A stretch of DNA of 64,000 bases from an uncultured Lutibacter sp. (GTDB taxonomy: Bacteria; Bacteroidota; Bacteroidia; Flavobacteriales; Flavobacteriaceae): NCBI RefSeq assembly GCF_947495725.1, contig NZ_CANLZZ010000001.1, forward strand, positions 620,001 to 684,000. The letters run 5' to 3'. Position 1 is the stretch's first letter; each line of letters begins with the position of its first letter. The notes below the pieces were generated by a model. The model saw nothing but the letters and a program-made list of their open reading frames with translations, had not been told where the DNA came from and ran no database searches. Below, one piece after another: positions 18,713 to 28,624 of this stretch. Position numbers and translations under genes: made by a program.

Positions 18713-19497
18713 AAAATAATATAAACATAATGCTCTTTGCAATGATTTTTATAGCGATTATTGTAATAATTTCTGTTGTAGTATTATTTGGTTTATTTAT
18801 GTCTAAAAAAAATAATCTTATAAAGGAAAACTTAGAAGCCGCGTTAGAAAATCAAAAACATTTGCATGAATTAGAATTGAAAGCTTTAAGAGGGCAAATG
18901 AATCCTCATTTTATTCATAATTCGCTAAATGCTATACAATATTATGTGCAACGAAACGATGTTGAAACTTCTGAATATTATTTAACTAAGTTTTCTAAAC
19001 TAATGCGTTTATTTTTTGATTACTCAAACAAACAACACCTCACAATTAAAGAAGAAATTTTACTTCTTGAAAACTATTTGCAAATTGAAAAATTACGATT
19101 TGAAGAAAAATTAGATTATTCAATTGAAGTGGAAAAATCACTAGATATCGAAGAAAATGAAATTCCAAGTATGATATTACAACCTTTAGTTGAAAATGCC
19201 ATTAATCACGGATTATTTCATAAAAAAGGAAAAGGGAAAGTTTGTATTTTATTTAAAAATATTGGCAATACCGGTTTTAAGGTTCAAGTAATTGATAACG
19301 GAATAGGTATTAACAAATCTTTAGCAAAAAACAAATCTTTAGCAAAAAACAAACATTCTTCAACAGTTATTGAAGAACGTTTGTTTTTATTAAATGAAAG
19401 CAATAATTGGAATGTTAATTATGAAATAATTGATAGATTATTAATTGAAAATACAAACGGCACTAAGGTTACCTTAACATTCAATAAAGTAAATTAA
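18700..19497 (+). CDS. LytS-type sensor histidine kinase
   Basis: Read from the ATG at 18700, the protein has 265 residues. There is a single membrane helix near residues 10-33, then a short coiled linker. The His_kinase domain follows with QMNPHFIHNSLNAIQYYV (phospho-acceptor His70), and an HATPase with the N box LVENAINHGLFH and the G1 box DNGIGI. Codons at 18679 (TTG) and 18730 (ATG) are alternative starts. The ATP lid just after G1 carries an in-frame duplication of six residues (KSLAKN). The cognate regulator starts one base after the stop. Confidence 0.88.
   Translation: MLQIENNINIMLFAMIFIAIIVIISVVVLFGLFMSKKNNLIKENLEAALENQKHLHELELKALRGQMNPHFIHNSLNAIQYYVQRNDVETSEYYLTKFSKLMRLFFDYSNKQHLTIKEEILLLENYLQIEKLRFEEKLDYSIEVEKSLDIEENEIPSMILQPLVENAINHGLFHKKGKGKVCILFKNIGNTGFKVQVIDNGIGINKSLAKNKSLAKNKHSSTVIEERLFLLNESNNWNVNYEIIDRLLIENTNGTKVTLTFNKVN
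19312..19353 (+). repeat. 18-bp in-frame tandem duplication inside the kinase gene
   Basis: The unit AACAAATCTTTAGCAAAA occurs twice without change (19312-19329 and 19330-19347), followed by a partial third copy. It adds six residues (KSLAKN) to the ATP lid. Exact identity suggests recent slippage. Confidence 0.9.
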
Positions 19498-19498
19498 A

Positions 19499-20242
19499 AT
19501 GAAAATAAAAACTATTATTATTGATGATGAGCCAAAAGCAATTGCAATTCTTAAAAATAAAATAGAAAGATTTTGTCCTAATCTAGAAATAATTGCTGAA
19601 ACTCAGGATCCGAATATTGGTATTACTCTTATTAAAGATTTAAAACCTCAATTAATATTTCTAGACATTGCAATGCCCGAAATGAATGGTTTTGATTTAC
19701 TTGAAAAAATTGAAAAACCAAATTTTGAAATTATTTTTGCAACAGCTTTCGACAACTTCGCCATTAAAGCAATAAACCATTGCGCTATTGGTTATTTAGT
19801 AAAACCTATTGATAATGAAGATTTAACTACCGCAGTTAAAAACGCCATTAAAAATATTGAAGATAAAACTGCTTTAGAAAAAAACAAGCTATTAATTGAA
19901 AATTTAGGAGTAAGAACTTTTCAAAAAAAGAAAATTGTAATTCCTTGTCAGGAAGGCCTTGAGTTTGTAGAAATATCAGATATTATTTGTTGCGAAGGAA
20001 CGAGTGGTTATACTACCATCCATTTTAATAATAGAAAATCAATATTAAGTTCTCATAGTATTGGACATTTTATTCAACTTCTTGTTGGTAAAGAGTTTTA
20101 TCAAATACACAAATCTCACCTAATAAATATGAGTCATATAGAAAAATACTTAAATGAGGGTTATGTAATTTTAACCAACAACTACAAGCTACCTGTATCT
20201 AGAAATAGAAGGCAAGATTTTTTAAATATTATAAAAATTTAA
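19499..20242 (+). CDS. LytTR family response regulator
   Basis: This 247-residue regulator has an N-terminal receiver domain with acidic pair Asp9/Asp10, phospho-acceptor Asp56 in IFLDIAMP, Thr82 and Lys102 in YLVKPID. A C-terminal LytTR DNA-binding domain (about 140-247) carries EGLEFVEISDIICCEG, FYQIHKSHLINMSHI and LPVSRNRRQDF. It should be phosphorylated by the adjacent kinase and bind short direct repeats in promoters; no target can be named from this window. Confidence 0.93.
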   Translation: MKIKTIIIDDEPKAIAILKNKIERFCPNLEIIAETQDPNIGITLIKDLKPQLIFLDIAMPEMNGFDLLEKIEKPNFEIIFATAFDNFAIKAINHCAIGYLVKPIDNEDLTTAVKNAIKNIEDKTALEKNKLLIENLGVRTFQKKKIVIPCQEGLEFVEISDIICCEGTSGYTTIHFNNRKSILSSHSIGHFIQLLVGKEFYQIHKSHLINMSHIEKYLNEGYVILTNNYKLPVSRNRRQDFLNIIKI

Positions 20243-20256
20243 ATCTTATTATAATA

Positions 20257-21234
20257 TTAATCTATTTTAAGTGTCTTTAAAATTGCTTCCAATTCAAACA
20301 TATAATCTCTTTTATTAATTGATGGAGCATAGGTCAATCCTTCAACAATTACAAGTCTATTATTAGCTTTATCAACAACGGTATAACTTAAAAATGGACC
20401 AGCCATAAAAACATTTTTAACTTCCCACTTACCACGCGTTTCAAAAGCTTTTTTACCATCTAATTCCACTTCAAATACATGAGGTGAATATGCTTCTTCT
20501 GTCATTAAATAAGAGCCTTCTAATTCACCCGGAATATACTTTTTACCCATTGCATCTCTTATTGCTACAATATTATTTCCGTTTTCATCATCTTCAGAAG
20601 TAATTGGCACAGTATACGAAATTAATTCCATGCTATTATCGCCATTTAAATGATAGCGATACCAAACAAATTCTCCGTTATCTTCAACAATTCTATAAGT
20701 TTTTGGAATTTTGAGCGAGTATCCAAGTTTATTAAATGTTTCAATTTTAGTTGGATCCCAATATTTTTTCAATGTTTTGTTTTGAACAGTTTTAATATCT
20801 GCTTCTTTAAAAGTTGAAACTATCTTTTTACTATTCTCTTGAATTTGAGCAATAAGTTCTTCTTTAGTTTTTCCAATAATTGTAATAATCTTTTGAGGTG
20901 CTGCGTATACATTTGTAGCAACATTGTAAGAGTTTTCTTTACCAATTCCAACATTTAAAATACTTCTTGTAGCTCTAAACATGCTACCAAAATTATCTGG
21001 TGGAACTTGTGTTACTTCAAATTGAGCTTCAGGTTGAGGTAATCCTAATACTGGTTCTGCAATAATTTTTCGCAAAACATCACCAAGTTCTCCTTGCCAT
21101 TCGCTATTTTTCATAACCACAAGTAAGGTATTTATTCTTCCATTAGCTTCTTTATATACTTTTTTATTATTACTTGAGTCTCCACAAGAAATAAAAAGTG
21201 CAATTGCTACGAGTAATACAGCTATTTTTTTCAT
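20257..21234 (-). CDS. DUF4837 family lipoprotein
   Basis: This 325-residue protein has a lipoprotein signal ending LFISCGD (Cys17), then NGRINTLLVVM, a hallmark of the Bacteroidota DUF4837 family. The rest alternates alpha and beta segments with a conserved GPFLSYTVVD near the end. Function is unknown; the family often lies beside cell-wall genes. Here its start is one base from the lytic transglycosylase stop, so it is the last gene of an envelope operon. Confidence 0.85.
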   Translation of the reverse strand: MKKIAVLLVAIALFISCGDSSNNKKVYKEANGRINTLLVVMKNSEWQGELGDVLRKIIAEPVLGLPQPEAQFEVTQVPPDNFGSMFRATRSILNVGIGKENSYNVATNVYAAPQKIITIIGKTKEELIAQIQENSKKIVSTFKEADIKTVQNKTLKKYWDPTKIETFNKLGYSLKIPKTYRIVEDNGEFVWYRYHLNGDNSMELISYTVPITSEDDENGNNIVAIRDAMGKKYIPGELEGSYLMTEEAYSPHVFEVELDGKKAFETRGKWEVKNVFMAGPFLSYTVVDKANNRLVIVEGLTYAPSINKRDYMFELEAILKTLKID

Positions 21235-21235
21235 A

Positions 21236-22780
21236 TTAAATTTTAAATATTTTCAATTTAGTTCCTGGTTTTAGACTCTTAACACTCCAAATATTATTCC
21301 AATCTTTAATATTTTGAACAGAAACATTGGGATATTTTTGAGCTATTAACCATAGTGAATCTCCAGACTTTACTGTATAAGTGTCATAATCGCCTGTTGG
21401 TAATGGTTTATTACTAGGTTTGCTAGTTGGTTTAGTTGTTACTACATTACCCATATTTTTAGGGTAAATAGTTAATCGTTGACCAATTTTTAATCGAGTG
21501 CTTCTTAAATTATTCCAACGCTTTATATTGCTAACCGAAACTCTAAATTTATTTGCTATTTTACCTAAAAAATCTCCACTAACAACTCTATAAACTGTTC
21601 TTGCATTTTCATCGATATATTTTGGTAATGGTTTTTCACGTTTTGCTTCTTCAGCTTCAGCAAAAGCGTAAATCTCTTTTTCATTACTTAAAAATTTACC
21701 AATATCTTTTACAGGCAAAGTAAGTGTATAATTTCTTCCTTTAATATAAGGAATAATATCTAATTTATATTGAGGATTTAAAAATTGAAGCACCTCAATA
21801 TCTACATTAATTGTTTCGTAAATTTGCTCAAATGTTAGCTGTTTTTTTATTTGAATGGTATCTGTTTCAAAATAAGCTAACGCATTTTCTCTTGCTTTAA
21901 TTTTATGTTCGTTGGCATATTCAAAAATATAGAGTGTAGCATAAAAAGCTGGCACATAACCCGCTGTTTCTCGCGGCAAATTATGTCTAATATTCCAATA
22001 ATTTCTACTTCCTCCAGATCTTCTAATTGCTTTACTTACATTACCGGGCCCAGAATTATATGCTGCCAATGCCAAATCCCAGTCTCCAAATATTTTATAC
22101 AAACTAGCTAAATATTTACAAGCCGCTTCTGTAGCCTTATATGGGTCCGAACGCTCATCCACATAAGAACTTACTTTTAAATCGAACTGCTTTCCTGTTT
22201 GATACATAAACTGCCATAAACCTGTTGCTCCAACTCTAGAACGTGCTCTAGGTTTTAAAGCCGACTCCACAATTGCCAAATATTTAACCTCTAATGGAAC
22301 ATCATACTTATCTAAGTTTTCTTCAAACAAAGGAAAATAAAATCGGGCTTTTTCCATTAAATTAGAAAATGACGACTTTCTTCTTTTTAAATATGTTTTT
22401 ATTATTTGTTCAAGTTGCGGATTGTATTCAATATGAAATGGAGTTCTACTATCTAATTCTTTTAAACGTTTTTTTAATAATTCTGTTGGTAATTCTTCTA
22501 ATTCTGTTATTAGTATTTCATCATCTCTTAAAACATATTGAATGGTATCATACAATGGTGATTTTATCAACTCATTTAACCATAAACTATCAATTAAGGT
22601 AGCTTCAAAATGTTCTTTAAAAGCTGAAACAGAATCGGTATTTTTCACCAAAAGCGAGTCATTTCCCGATAGTAATTGCTTTGTATCATCAACTTTTTCG
22701 AAGTTAATGGTATCGGTTTCTATTTGAGAATATCCAATTCTAAAAGATAAAACAACTATAATTATTAAAAACTTCCTCAT
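21236..22780 (-). CDS. Membrane-bound lytic transglycosylase (MltD-like) with two LysM domains
   Basis: The 514-residue exported protein has a signal peptide (residues 1-18). It carries a family 1 SLT domain at about 150-290 with catalytic Glu172 in AIVESALKPRARS, GATGLWQFM and AYNSGPGNV. Two LysM domains (about 398-443 and 467-512) start with YRVVSGDFL and YTVKSGDSLW and bind peptidoglycan glycan. It cleaves the MurNAc-GlcNAc bond to form anhydro-muropeptides. It lies in tandem with an OmpA-type lipoprotein gene, six bases away, and DUF4837. Confidence 0.93.
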   Translation of the reverse strand: MRKFLIIIVVLSFRIGYSQIETDTINFEKVDDTKQLLSGNDSLLVKNTDSVSAFKEHFEATLIDSLWLNELIKSPLYDTIQYVLRDDEILITELEELPTELLKKRLKELDSRTPFHIEYNPQLEQIIKTYLKRRKSSFSNLMEKARFYFPLFEENLDKYDVPLEVKYLAIVESALKPRARSRVGATGLWQFMYQTGKQFDLKVSSYVDERSDPYKATEAACKYLASLYKIFGDWDLALAAYNSGPGNVSKAIRRSGGSRNYWNIRHNLPRETAGYVPAFYATLYIFEYANEHKIKARENALAYFETDTIQIKKQLTFEQIYETINVDIEVLQFLNPQYKLDIIPYIKGRNYTLTLPVKDIGKFLSNEKEIYAFAEAEEAKREKPLPKYIDENARTVYRVVSGDFLGKIANKFRVSVSNIKRWNNLRSTRLKIGQRLTIYPKNMGNVVTTKPTSKPSNKPLPTGDYDTYTVKSGDSLWLIAQKYPNVSVQNIKDWNNIWSVKSLKPGTKLKIFKI

Positions 22781-22786
22781 CCAGTA

Positions 22787-23737
22787 TTATTCTTTTAAAA
22801 GTTTAGATATTTCATCTAAATTAGGGGCTAAAATAATTTCAATTCTTCTATTTTTTGCTTTTCCTTCTGTTGTTTTGTTAGAATCTACAGGTATATATTC
22901 ACTTCGTCCAGCTGCCGTTATTTGTGTTGGGTTTACACCTTTATCTTTTAAAATTCTGACAATTGCTGTTGCTCTTTTTACTGATAAATCCCAGTTGTCA
23001 ATTAAAGTTGTCCCCTTATAAGGAACATTATCGGTATGCCCTTCAATTAATACATTAATATCTGTGTTTTCTGATAAAACTCCTGCCAATTGTTCAACAG
23101 CTTTTTTACCTTCACTTCCTACAGCCCAGCTTCCTGAGTTAAATAATAATTTATTTTCCATAGAAACATAAATTTTTCCGTTTTTATGAACTACTGTTAA
23201 ACCATTTCCTTCAAAATTATGTAATGCACTAGAGATTGCATTTTTTAATTTTTGCATTTGAGCTTCTTTGGCTTTTATTAAATTTTGTAATTCATCAACT
23301 TCTTCGGATCGTAAACTTAACTCTCTATTTAATTCTTCAAGTCGTATACTTTCTTCTAACAATTTTCTTTCTTTCTCTTCAAGTTGAACCAATAATTCTT
23401 GATTCTTACGTGATTGTTCTGCCAATTCTTTAGAGCTTTGTGTTGATAATACTCCGTACGAATCTTCCAAATTTTTGTATTTATTTTGAAGAGCTACATA
23501 TTCATTATCTAAAATTTCTTTTTTTGCTTTAAGCTCGGTCAACTCCGATTTTAAAGTCTTTATGTCTGCTTCTAATTCGTTTTTTATAGTTAATAAATTA
23601 TCTTTTTCTTTTATTAATTCTAAATTAGAACTTCTTAATTTATTAAACTTAGATTCTAATTCTTGGTATACTTTTTTTGAAACGCAAGAATTTAAAGTGA
23701 ATGCTATTATTATTAAAACTGCTATTTTTTTTAACAT
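22787..23737 (-). CDS. OmpA family lipoprotein with long coiled coil
   Basis: This 316-residue lipoprotein (lipobox LNSC, Cys18) has a Glu/Lys/Leu-rich coiled coil over residues ~22-165 and a C-terminal OmpA domain (about 200-316) with LIEGHTDNVPYKG and NRRIEIIL. It probably spans from a membrane anchor to peptidoglycan. Its position directly before the lytic transglycosylase suggests spatial control of wall hydrolysis; that is inferred from order only. Confidence 0.9.
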   Translation of the reverse strand: MLKKIAVLIIIAFTLNSCVSKKVYQELESKFNKLRSSNLELIKEKDNLLTIKNELEADIKTLKSELTELKAKKEILDNEYVALQNKYKNLEDSYGVLSTQSSKELAEQSRKNQELLVQLEEKERKLLEESIRLEELNRELSLRSEEVDELQNLIKAKEAQMQKLKNAISSALHNFEGNGLTVVHKNGKIYVSMENKLLFNSGSWAVGSEGKKAVEQLAGVLSENTDINVLIEGHTDNVPYKGTTLIDNWDLSVKRATAIVRILKDKGVNPTQITAAGRSEYIPVDSNKTTEGKAKNRRIEIILAPNLDEISKLLKE

Positions 23738-23760
23738 ACTATAATTTTTTAAATTTTAGT

Positions 23761-24519
23761 TTATTCTATTTCAACTACTATTGGACAATGATCTGAATGT
23801 TTTGCCTCTGGCAAAATGTAAGCTCTTTTAATTCTATCTTTCATAGGTTCGCTTACCATATTATAATCAATTCTCCAACCTTTATTATTGTTTCTAGCAT
23901 TTGCACGGTAACTCCACCAACTGTAATGGTTTGGTTCTTTATTTAAATAACGAAACGAATCAATAAAACCACTATCAATAAAACTTCCAATCCATTCTCT
24001 TTCCACCGGTAAAAATCCTGAAACACCTTTCATTTTTGGATTATGAATATCAATTTCTTCGTGACAAATATTATAATCTCCACAAATTATTAAATTTGGA
24101 ATATCCTTCTTTAAATCATTTACATACTCCTGAAATTCGTCCATATAATTTAGCTTAAAATCTAAACGAGCATCATTCGTGCCAGATGGTAGATACAAAC
24201 TCATTACAGAAAAATCATCAAAATCTAAACGAAGGTTTCTTCCTTCAAAATCCATAGATTCTATACCGGTTCCATACTCAACATGTTTTGGCTCGTGTTT
24301 AGATAAAATCGCCACACTACTATATCCTTTTTTTTGTGCTGAAAACCAGTAATGATAGTTATATCCAGCTTGTTCAAACAATTCAACATCTAATTGTTCT
24401 TTATGTGCTTTTGTTTCCTGAATACAAATCACATCTGGATTTGAAGCTTCCAACCAATCTATAAAACCTTTTTTTAACGCAGCGCGTATTCCGTTAACGT
24501 TATATGATACTATTTTCAT
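23761..24519 (-). CDS. xth: Exodeoxyribonuclease III
   Basis: This 252-residue enzyme of the ExoIII/APE1 family is an AP endonuclease and 3'-5' exonuclease in base-excision repair. Motifs are YNVNGIRAA at the N-terminus, IQETKA (metal-binding Glu), NLIICGDYNICH (catalytic Asp/Asn), WRIDYNMVS and the terminal SDHCPIV histidine. The start overlaps the stop of the acyl-CoA ligase by four bases, giving a coupled pair. Confidence 0.94.
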   Translation of the reverse strand: MKIVSYNVNGIRAALKKGFIDWLEASNPDVICIQETKAHKEQLDVELFEQAGYNYHYWFSAQKKGYSSVAILSKHEPKHVEYGTGIESMDFEGRNLRLDFDDFSVMSLYLPSGTNDARLDFKLNYMDEFQEYVNDLKKDIPNLIICGDYNICHEEIDIHNPKMKGVSGFLPVEREWIGSFIDSGFIDSFRYLNKEPNHYSWWSYRANARNNNKGWRIDYNMVSEPMKDRIKRAYILPEAKHSDHCPIVVEIE

Positions 24520-26336
24520 TTTCTCTCGTATAAATCTCTTAATTTTCTTCGCATCACTTTATTTGATGCCGTTCTTGGTAATATATCAATTTTTATTAAA
24601 TCTGTTAATTTAAATAACGGATTCAATTGCTTTTTAATACAATTTTTAGCCTCAACAAATTTTTCTTTTGAAGTTTTTTCTGAAGCAATCTCTACATAAT
24701 AAACAACTAATTCACTTGGACCACCATTTTTTGGAGAAACTGCAATTGCCGCAGATTCTTTTACAAAATCTAGTTTATTTATCACCGATTCAATTTGAAT
24801 AGAGCTTACTTTAATTCCTCCCAAATTCATAGCATCATCAACTCTCCCTTGAGCTTTATAAAAACCATTTTCCAATAGTTGCATTTGATCTCCGTGTCTG
24901 CGTAACAATTTACCTTTGTAGAAAGGAGTACCTTCATAATACACCTTAAAATGATCTCTATTTATTAATTTATTCGATAAACCTAAAATGGGAGGAATCA
25001 TAAAAACTTCTCCTTTGGTACTTACCTCGTTCTCTTCATTTAATAACACAAATTCTCCACCTAATGCTTGACTAGAAAATGTACTAGCTATATTTTCTTG
25101 TACAATTGTACTTGTAATATAACCTCCTCCTATTTCTGTACCTCCACAATATTCAATTACAGGTTTGTTATTTGCCAATTGCATTAAATATTCCATTTCG
25201 TTTGGATTAGAAACTTCGCCTGTTGAGCTAAAACATTTAATTGAATTCCAATTGTATTGCTCCATACATTTTGAAGTTTTCCAGTATTTAACAATACTTG
25301 GAATTACACCTAACATAGTAACCTTAGCATCCTGAACAAATTTTCCAAATCCTTCGGTTATTGGCATACCATAAAATAATCCAATGGCTGCTTTATTTAT
25401 TAATGAAGCAAAAACTAACCAAGGTCCCATCATCCATCCTAAATTTGTTGGCCAACAAACCACATCATTTTTTTGTATATTTTGATGATAATAACCATCA
25501 CTAGCACTTTTAATTGGTGTTAAATGGGTCCAAGGAATTGCCTTTGGCTCACCAGTTGTTCCGGATGAAAATAAAATGGTTACTACATCTTCCGGTTTTT
25601 GTATAATTGATTTAAAGGATGCATTTTCAGAAAGAAAATCGTTCCAAAAAACATCATTTTTTCGTAATTCAATAGGTTCTTCTTTAGTTTTAATTACAAT
25701 TGCCTTTGGTGCATTTGCCTCAACAACTTTATTGTATAACTCAAGGTTCTTTTTACCTCGTTTTATAACATCTTGAGTGAAAATTACTTTTGGTTTAGCA
25801 ATGTTTAACCTAACTTCAATTTCATTTGGAGTAAAACTATCTGCAACAGTAACTATTGGCATTCCTGCTTTAATTCCTGCTAAATAAATAGCAACAGCTT
25901 CCAATGTCATTGGCATATCAATAGCAATTGCATCACCAACTTTTAAACCATTTTCTACAAGTGAGTTTGCAATTTTATTTACTAAATTTTGCAGCTCTAT
26001 TTGAGTTACTTTTTGAAGTTTTTTTCCTTCTTCTTGAAAAACTACAGCAATAGCATCGTCTTTATTTTGAAAACACGCATCTATAATGTTAAATTCAGCA
26101 CCTTTTAACCATTCCGCATTTTCAATACCATTTGAGGTATCTAAAAATTGCACATATTTTTTATAGAAAGGAATTCCTAAATTTTTAACTGTCTGTAACC
26201 AAAATTCTTCTTTATTATCAACTGACCATTTCCAAAAATCGGGATAATTTTCAAAACCAAATTGTTGCATCATTTTGTAAATGTTGCTCTCTTCAATTAT
26301 TTCTTTTGAGGGTTTCCAATTAGGTTTTTGATTCAT
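24516..26336 (-). CDS. AMP-dependent acyl-CoA synthetase (acetyl/acetoacetyl-CoA synthetase-like)
   Basis: The 606-residue protein belongs to the ANL superfamily, which makes acyl-AMP and then acyl-CoA. The P-loop-like motif ILFSSGTTGEPKAIPWTH, the STGEVSNPNEM region, GGTEIGGGY and the hinge GRVDDAMNLGGIKVSS are all present, as is a C-terminal PRTASNKVMRRKLR catalytic lysine segment. The N-terminus has the extra ~90 residues of the acetyl-CoA-synthetase type. The acid used is not determinable. It starts two bases before the PBP1A stop. Confidence 0.88.
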   Translation of the reverse strand: MNQKPNWKPSKEIIEESNIYKMMQQFGFENYPDFWKWSVDNKEEFWLQTVKNLGIPFYKKYVQFLDTSNGIENAEWLKGAEFNIIDACFQNKDDAIAVVFQEEGKKLQKVTQIELQNLVNKIANSLVENGLKVGDAIAIDMPMTLEAVAIYLAGIKAGMPIVTVADSFTPNEIEVRLNIAKPKVIFTQDVIKRGKKNLELYNKVVEANAPKAIVIKTKEEPIELRKNDVFWNDFLSENASFKSIIQKPEDVVTILFSSGTTGEPKAIPWTHLTPIKSASDGYYHQNIQKNDVVCWPTNLGWMMGPWLVFASLINKAAIGLFYGMPITEGFGKFVQDAKVTMLGVIPSIVKYWKTSKCMEQYNWNSIKCFSSTGEVSNPNEMEYLMQLANNKPVIEYCGGTEIGGGYITSTIVQENIASTFSSQALGGEFVLLNEENEVSTKGEVFMIPPILGLSNKLINRDHFKVYYEGTPFYKGKLLRRHGDQMQLLENGFYKAQGRVDDAMNLGGIKVSSIQIESVINKLDFVKESAAIAVSPKNGGPSELVVYYVEIASEKTSKEKFVEAKNCIKKQLNPLFKLTDLIKIDILPRTASNKVMRRKLRDLYERK

Positions 26337-26338
26337 TA

Positions 26339-28624
26339 TTAAAATTCTGGTTCTTCTTCTAAAGTTTCATTTAAAATATCTTCTTCTTTTACCTTATTAC
26401 AATCAATTTCTATGGATAAATTTTCAGGCTTTTCAAATTCATCTTTGCTAATGTTCAATTTTGGGTCGGCGTATAATTTCTTATAATACAATGCCCAAAT
26501 TGGTAAAGCCATTGTAGCTCCTTGTCCTTTTGTAATACCTGCAAAATGCGTTGCTCTATCTTCACCACCAACCCAAACTCCAGTTGCTAAATTTGGTACA
26601 ATTCCCATAAACCAACCATCTGATTGGTTTTGCGTAGTTCCTGTTTTTCCTGCAATTGGATTTGTAAATTTATATGGATAACCGGTTACAACGTTATCGG
26701 GATAATTTCCCCAAGAAGTTCGTAAACGAATTCCAGAACCTCCTTCGGTTACACCTTCTAATAAATTAACAATTACATAAGCTGATTCTTCACTTAAAAC
26801 CTCTTTAGAATTTGGAGTAAATTGCTCTAAAACGGTTCCATTTTTATCCTCAATTTTTAAAATCATCATTGGTTCAACTTGCAAACCTTTGTTTGCAAAT
26901 GTAGAATACGCTCCAACCATTTCATATAATGATAAATCAACAGATCCTAAAGCAATTGCCGGCACTTCTGGTATTTCAGTTTCAATCCCTGCTCGTTTTG
27001 CTAAACTAGCTACATTTTTAGGGTGCACCATATCAATTAAATTAGCTGTAATTACGTTTACAGAACCTGCTAAAGCTGCTTTTAGAGTTAATTCTCCACC
27101 ATACTTTTCATCCGAATTTTTTGGTGTCCAATCTTCAGGCATTCCATACTTTTCTTTTGGAATTGTATACAACGTATTTGGATATTTATCACACGGAGAT
27201 AAATTAAGTTGGTTTATGGCAGTTGCATATACAAATGGCTTAAAGGTAGAGCCAACCTGACGTTTTTGTTGCTTTACAGCATCGTATTGAAAGTGATTGT
27301 AGTTTATGCCTCCAACCCAAGCTTTTACATGTCCTGATTGTGGTTCAATAGACAATAATCCTGACCGAAGAAAATGTTTATAATATTTAATAGAGTCAAA
27401 TGGAGTCATTATTGTATCAATATCGCCTTTCCAAGAAAACACTCTCATATCTGTTTCTTTCTTAAAAGAGGCCCTAATTTCTTTTTCAGAAACACCTTGC
27501 TTTTTTAAACGTTTCCATCTATTTGAGCGTTTCATAGCCTGGTCCATTGTAACTTTAACTTGACTAGGTTCTAAGTCGTAAAATGGAGCGGTTCTATTGT
27601 TTTTTTGTTCCTTAAAAAATACACGCTGTAAATTTGCCATATGTTCTTGCATTGACTCTTCGGCATATTTTTGCATACGCGAGTCTAAAGTCACATATAT
27701 TTTTAAGCCGTCTCTATGTAAATTGTATAATTCTCCGTCAGGTTTTGGATTATTCTTAATCCAAGTTTTCATAAAATCACGCAAATATTCTCTAAAATAC
27801 GTGGCATAACCATCGCTATGACCCTCTCTGTTTATGTTTAATTCTAATCCCTTTTGTTGTAGTGAATCTTTTAATTTTTCCGAAATAAAGTCATTTCTGT
27901 ACATTTGGCTTAAGACAACATTTCGTCTATTTTTAACCAATTCGGCCCTTCTTAAAGGGTTAAAATAGGATGCATTTTTAAGCATTCCTACTAACATAGC
28001 AGATTCTGAAACAGTTAAATCAATTGGTTCTTTTCCAAAATAAATACGAGAAGCTGATCTAATTCCTACAGCTAAATTTAAAAAATCGTATTTATTTAAA
28101 TACATCGTTAAAATTTCTTGCTTGGTATATTGACGTTCTAATTGAATTGCAATTACATATTCCTTTACTTTCTGGAGTACCCTTTCAACAATATTTTTTG
28201 AGCCTTCACCATGAAATAATAATTTGGCTAATTGTTGAGTTATTGTACTTCCACCCCCGCCTTTACCCATTTTTACAATGGCACGAGCAGTTGCTTTAAA
28301 ATCTATTCCAGAGTGTTCGTAAAAACGTTCGTCTTCAGTTGCTACTAATGCCTTTATTAAATTTTTTGGAAGGTCTTTGTATTTTACAGGTGTTCTGTTT
28401 TCTTTAAAATATTTACCCAAAGTTTTTCCGTCATATGAAATTACTTCAGTTGCCAAATTATTTTCTGGATTTTCTAATTCTTCAAAACTTGGAAGCGGTC
28501 CTAAAAAGCCCCAAGAAGCTAGTAAAAACAGAAGTATTATTGCTGAAGTTCCTCCTAAGATGGTAATCCAAAACCATTTAATATACTTGGAAAAATTAGT
28601 GTTAACTGTTTCTTTTTTTGTCAT
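26339..28624 (-). CDS. mrcA: Penicillin-binding protein 1A, bifunctional transglycosylase/transpeptidase
   Basis: This 761-residue class A PBP has a membrane helix at about 15-38. The GT51 domain carries EDERFYEHSG and GGGGSTITQQLAK, plus the KEYVIAIQLE / KQEILTMYLN blocks. The transpeptidase domain has nucleophile Ser459 in GSTFKPF, an SVN motif, and GKTGTTQNQSDGW at about 658. It polymerises and cross-links peptidoglycan. Its start overlaps the gldH stop by one base, as is common in Bacteroidota. Confidence 0.95.
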   Translation of the reverse strand: MTKKETVNTNFSKYIKWFWITILGGTSAIILLFLLASWGFLGPLPSFEELENPENNLATEVISYDGKTLGKYFKENRTPVKYKDLPKNLIKALVATEDERFYEHSGIDFKATARAIVKMGKGGGGSTITQQLAKLLFHGEGSKNIVERVLQKVKEYVIAIQLERQYTKQEILTMYLNKYDFLNLAVGIRSASRIYFGKEPIDLTVSESAMLVGMLKNASYFNPLRRAELVKNRRNVVLSQMYRNDFISEKLKDSLQQKGLELNINREGHSDGYATYFREYLRDFMKTWIKNNPKPDGELYNLHRDGLKIYVTLDSRMQKYAEESMQEHMANLQRVFFKEQKNNRTAPFYDLEPSQVKVTMDQAMKRSNRWKRLKKQGVSEKEIRASFKKETDMRVFSWKGDIDTIMTPFDSIKYYKHFLRSGLLSIEPQSGHVKAWVGGINYNHFQYDAVKQQKRQVGSTFKPFVYATAINQLNLSPCDKYPNTLYTIPKEKYGMPEDWTPKNSDEKYGGELTLKAALAGSVNVITANLIDMVHPKNVASLAKRAGIETEIPEVPAIALGSVDLSLYEMVGAYSTFANKGLQVEPMMILKIEDKNGTVLEQFTPNSKEVLSEESAYVIVNLLEGVTEGGSGIRLRTSWGNYPDNVVTGYPYKFTNPIAGKTGTTQNQSDGWFMGIVPNLATGVWVGGEDRATHFAGITKGQGATMALPIWALYYKKLYADPKLNISKDEFEKPENLSIEIDCNKVKEEDILNETLEEEPEF

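Noticed and set aside
21461-21483. AGGGTAA followed 10 bases later by GTTGAC inside the lytic transglycosylase gene
   Set aside because: The second box and the spacing both differ from the ECF motif and it lies inside a coding region.
26889-27260. 123-residue plus-strand frame inside the PBP1A gene
   Set aside because: Antisense to the transpeptidase domain, whose motifs are all present.
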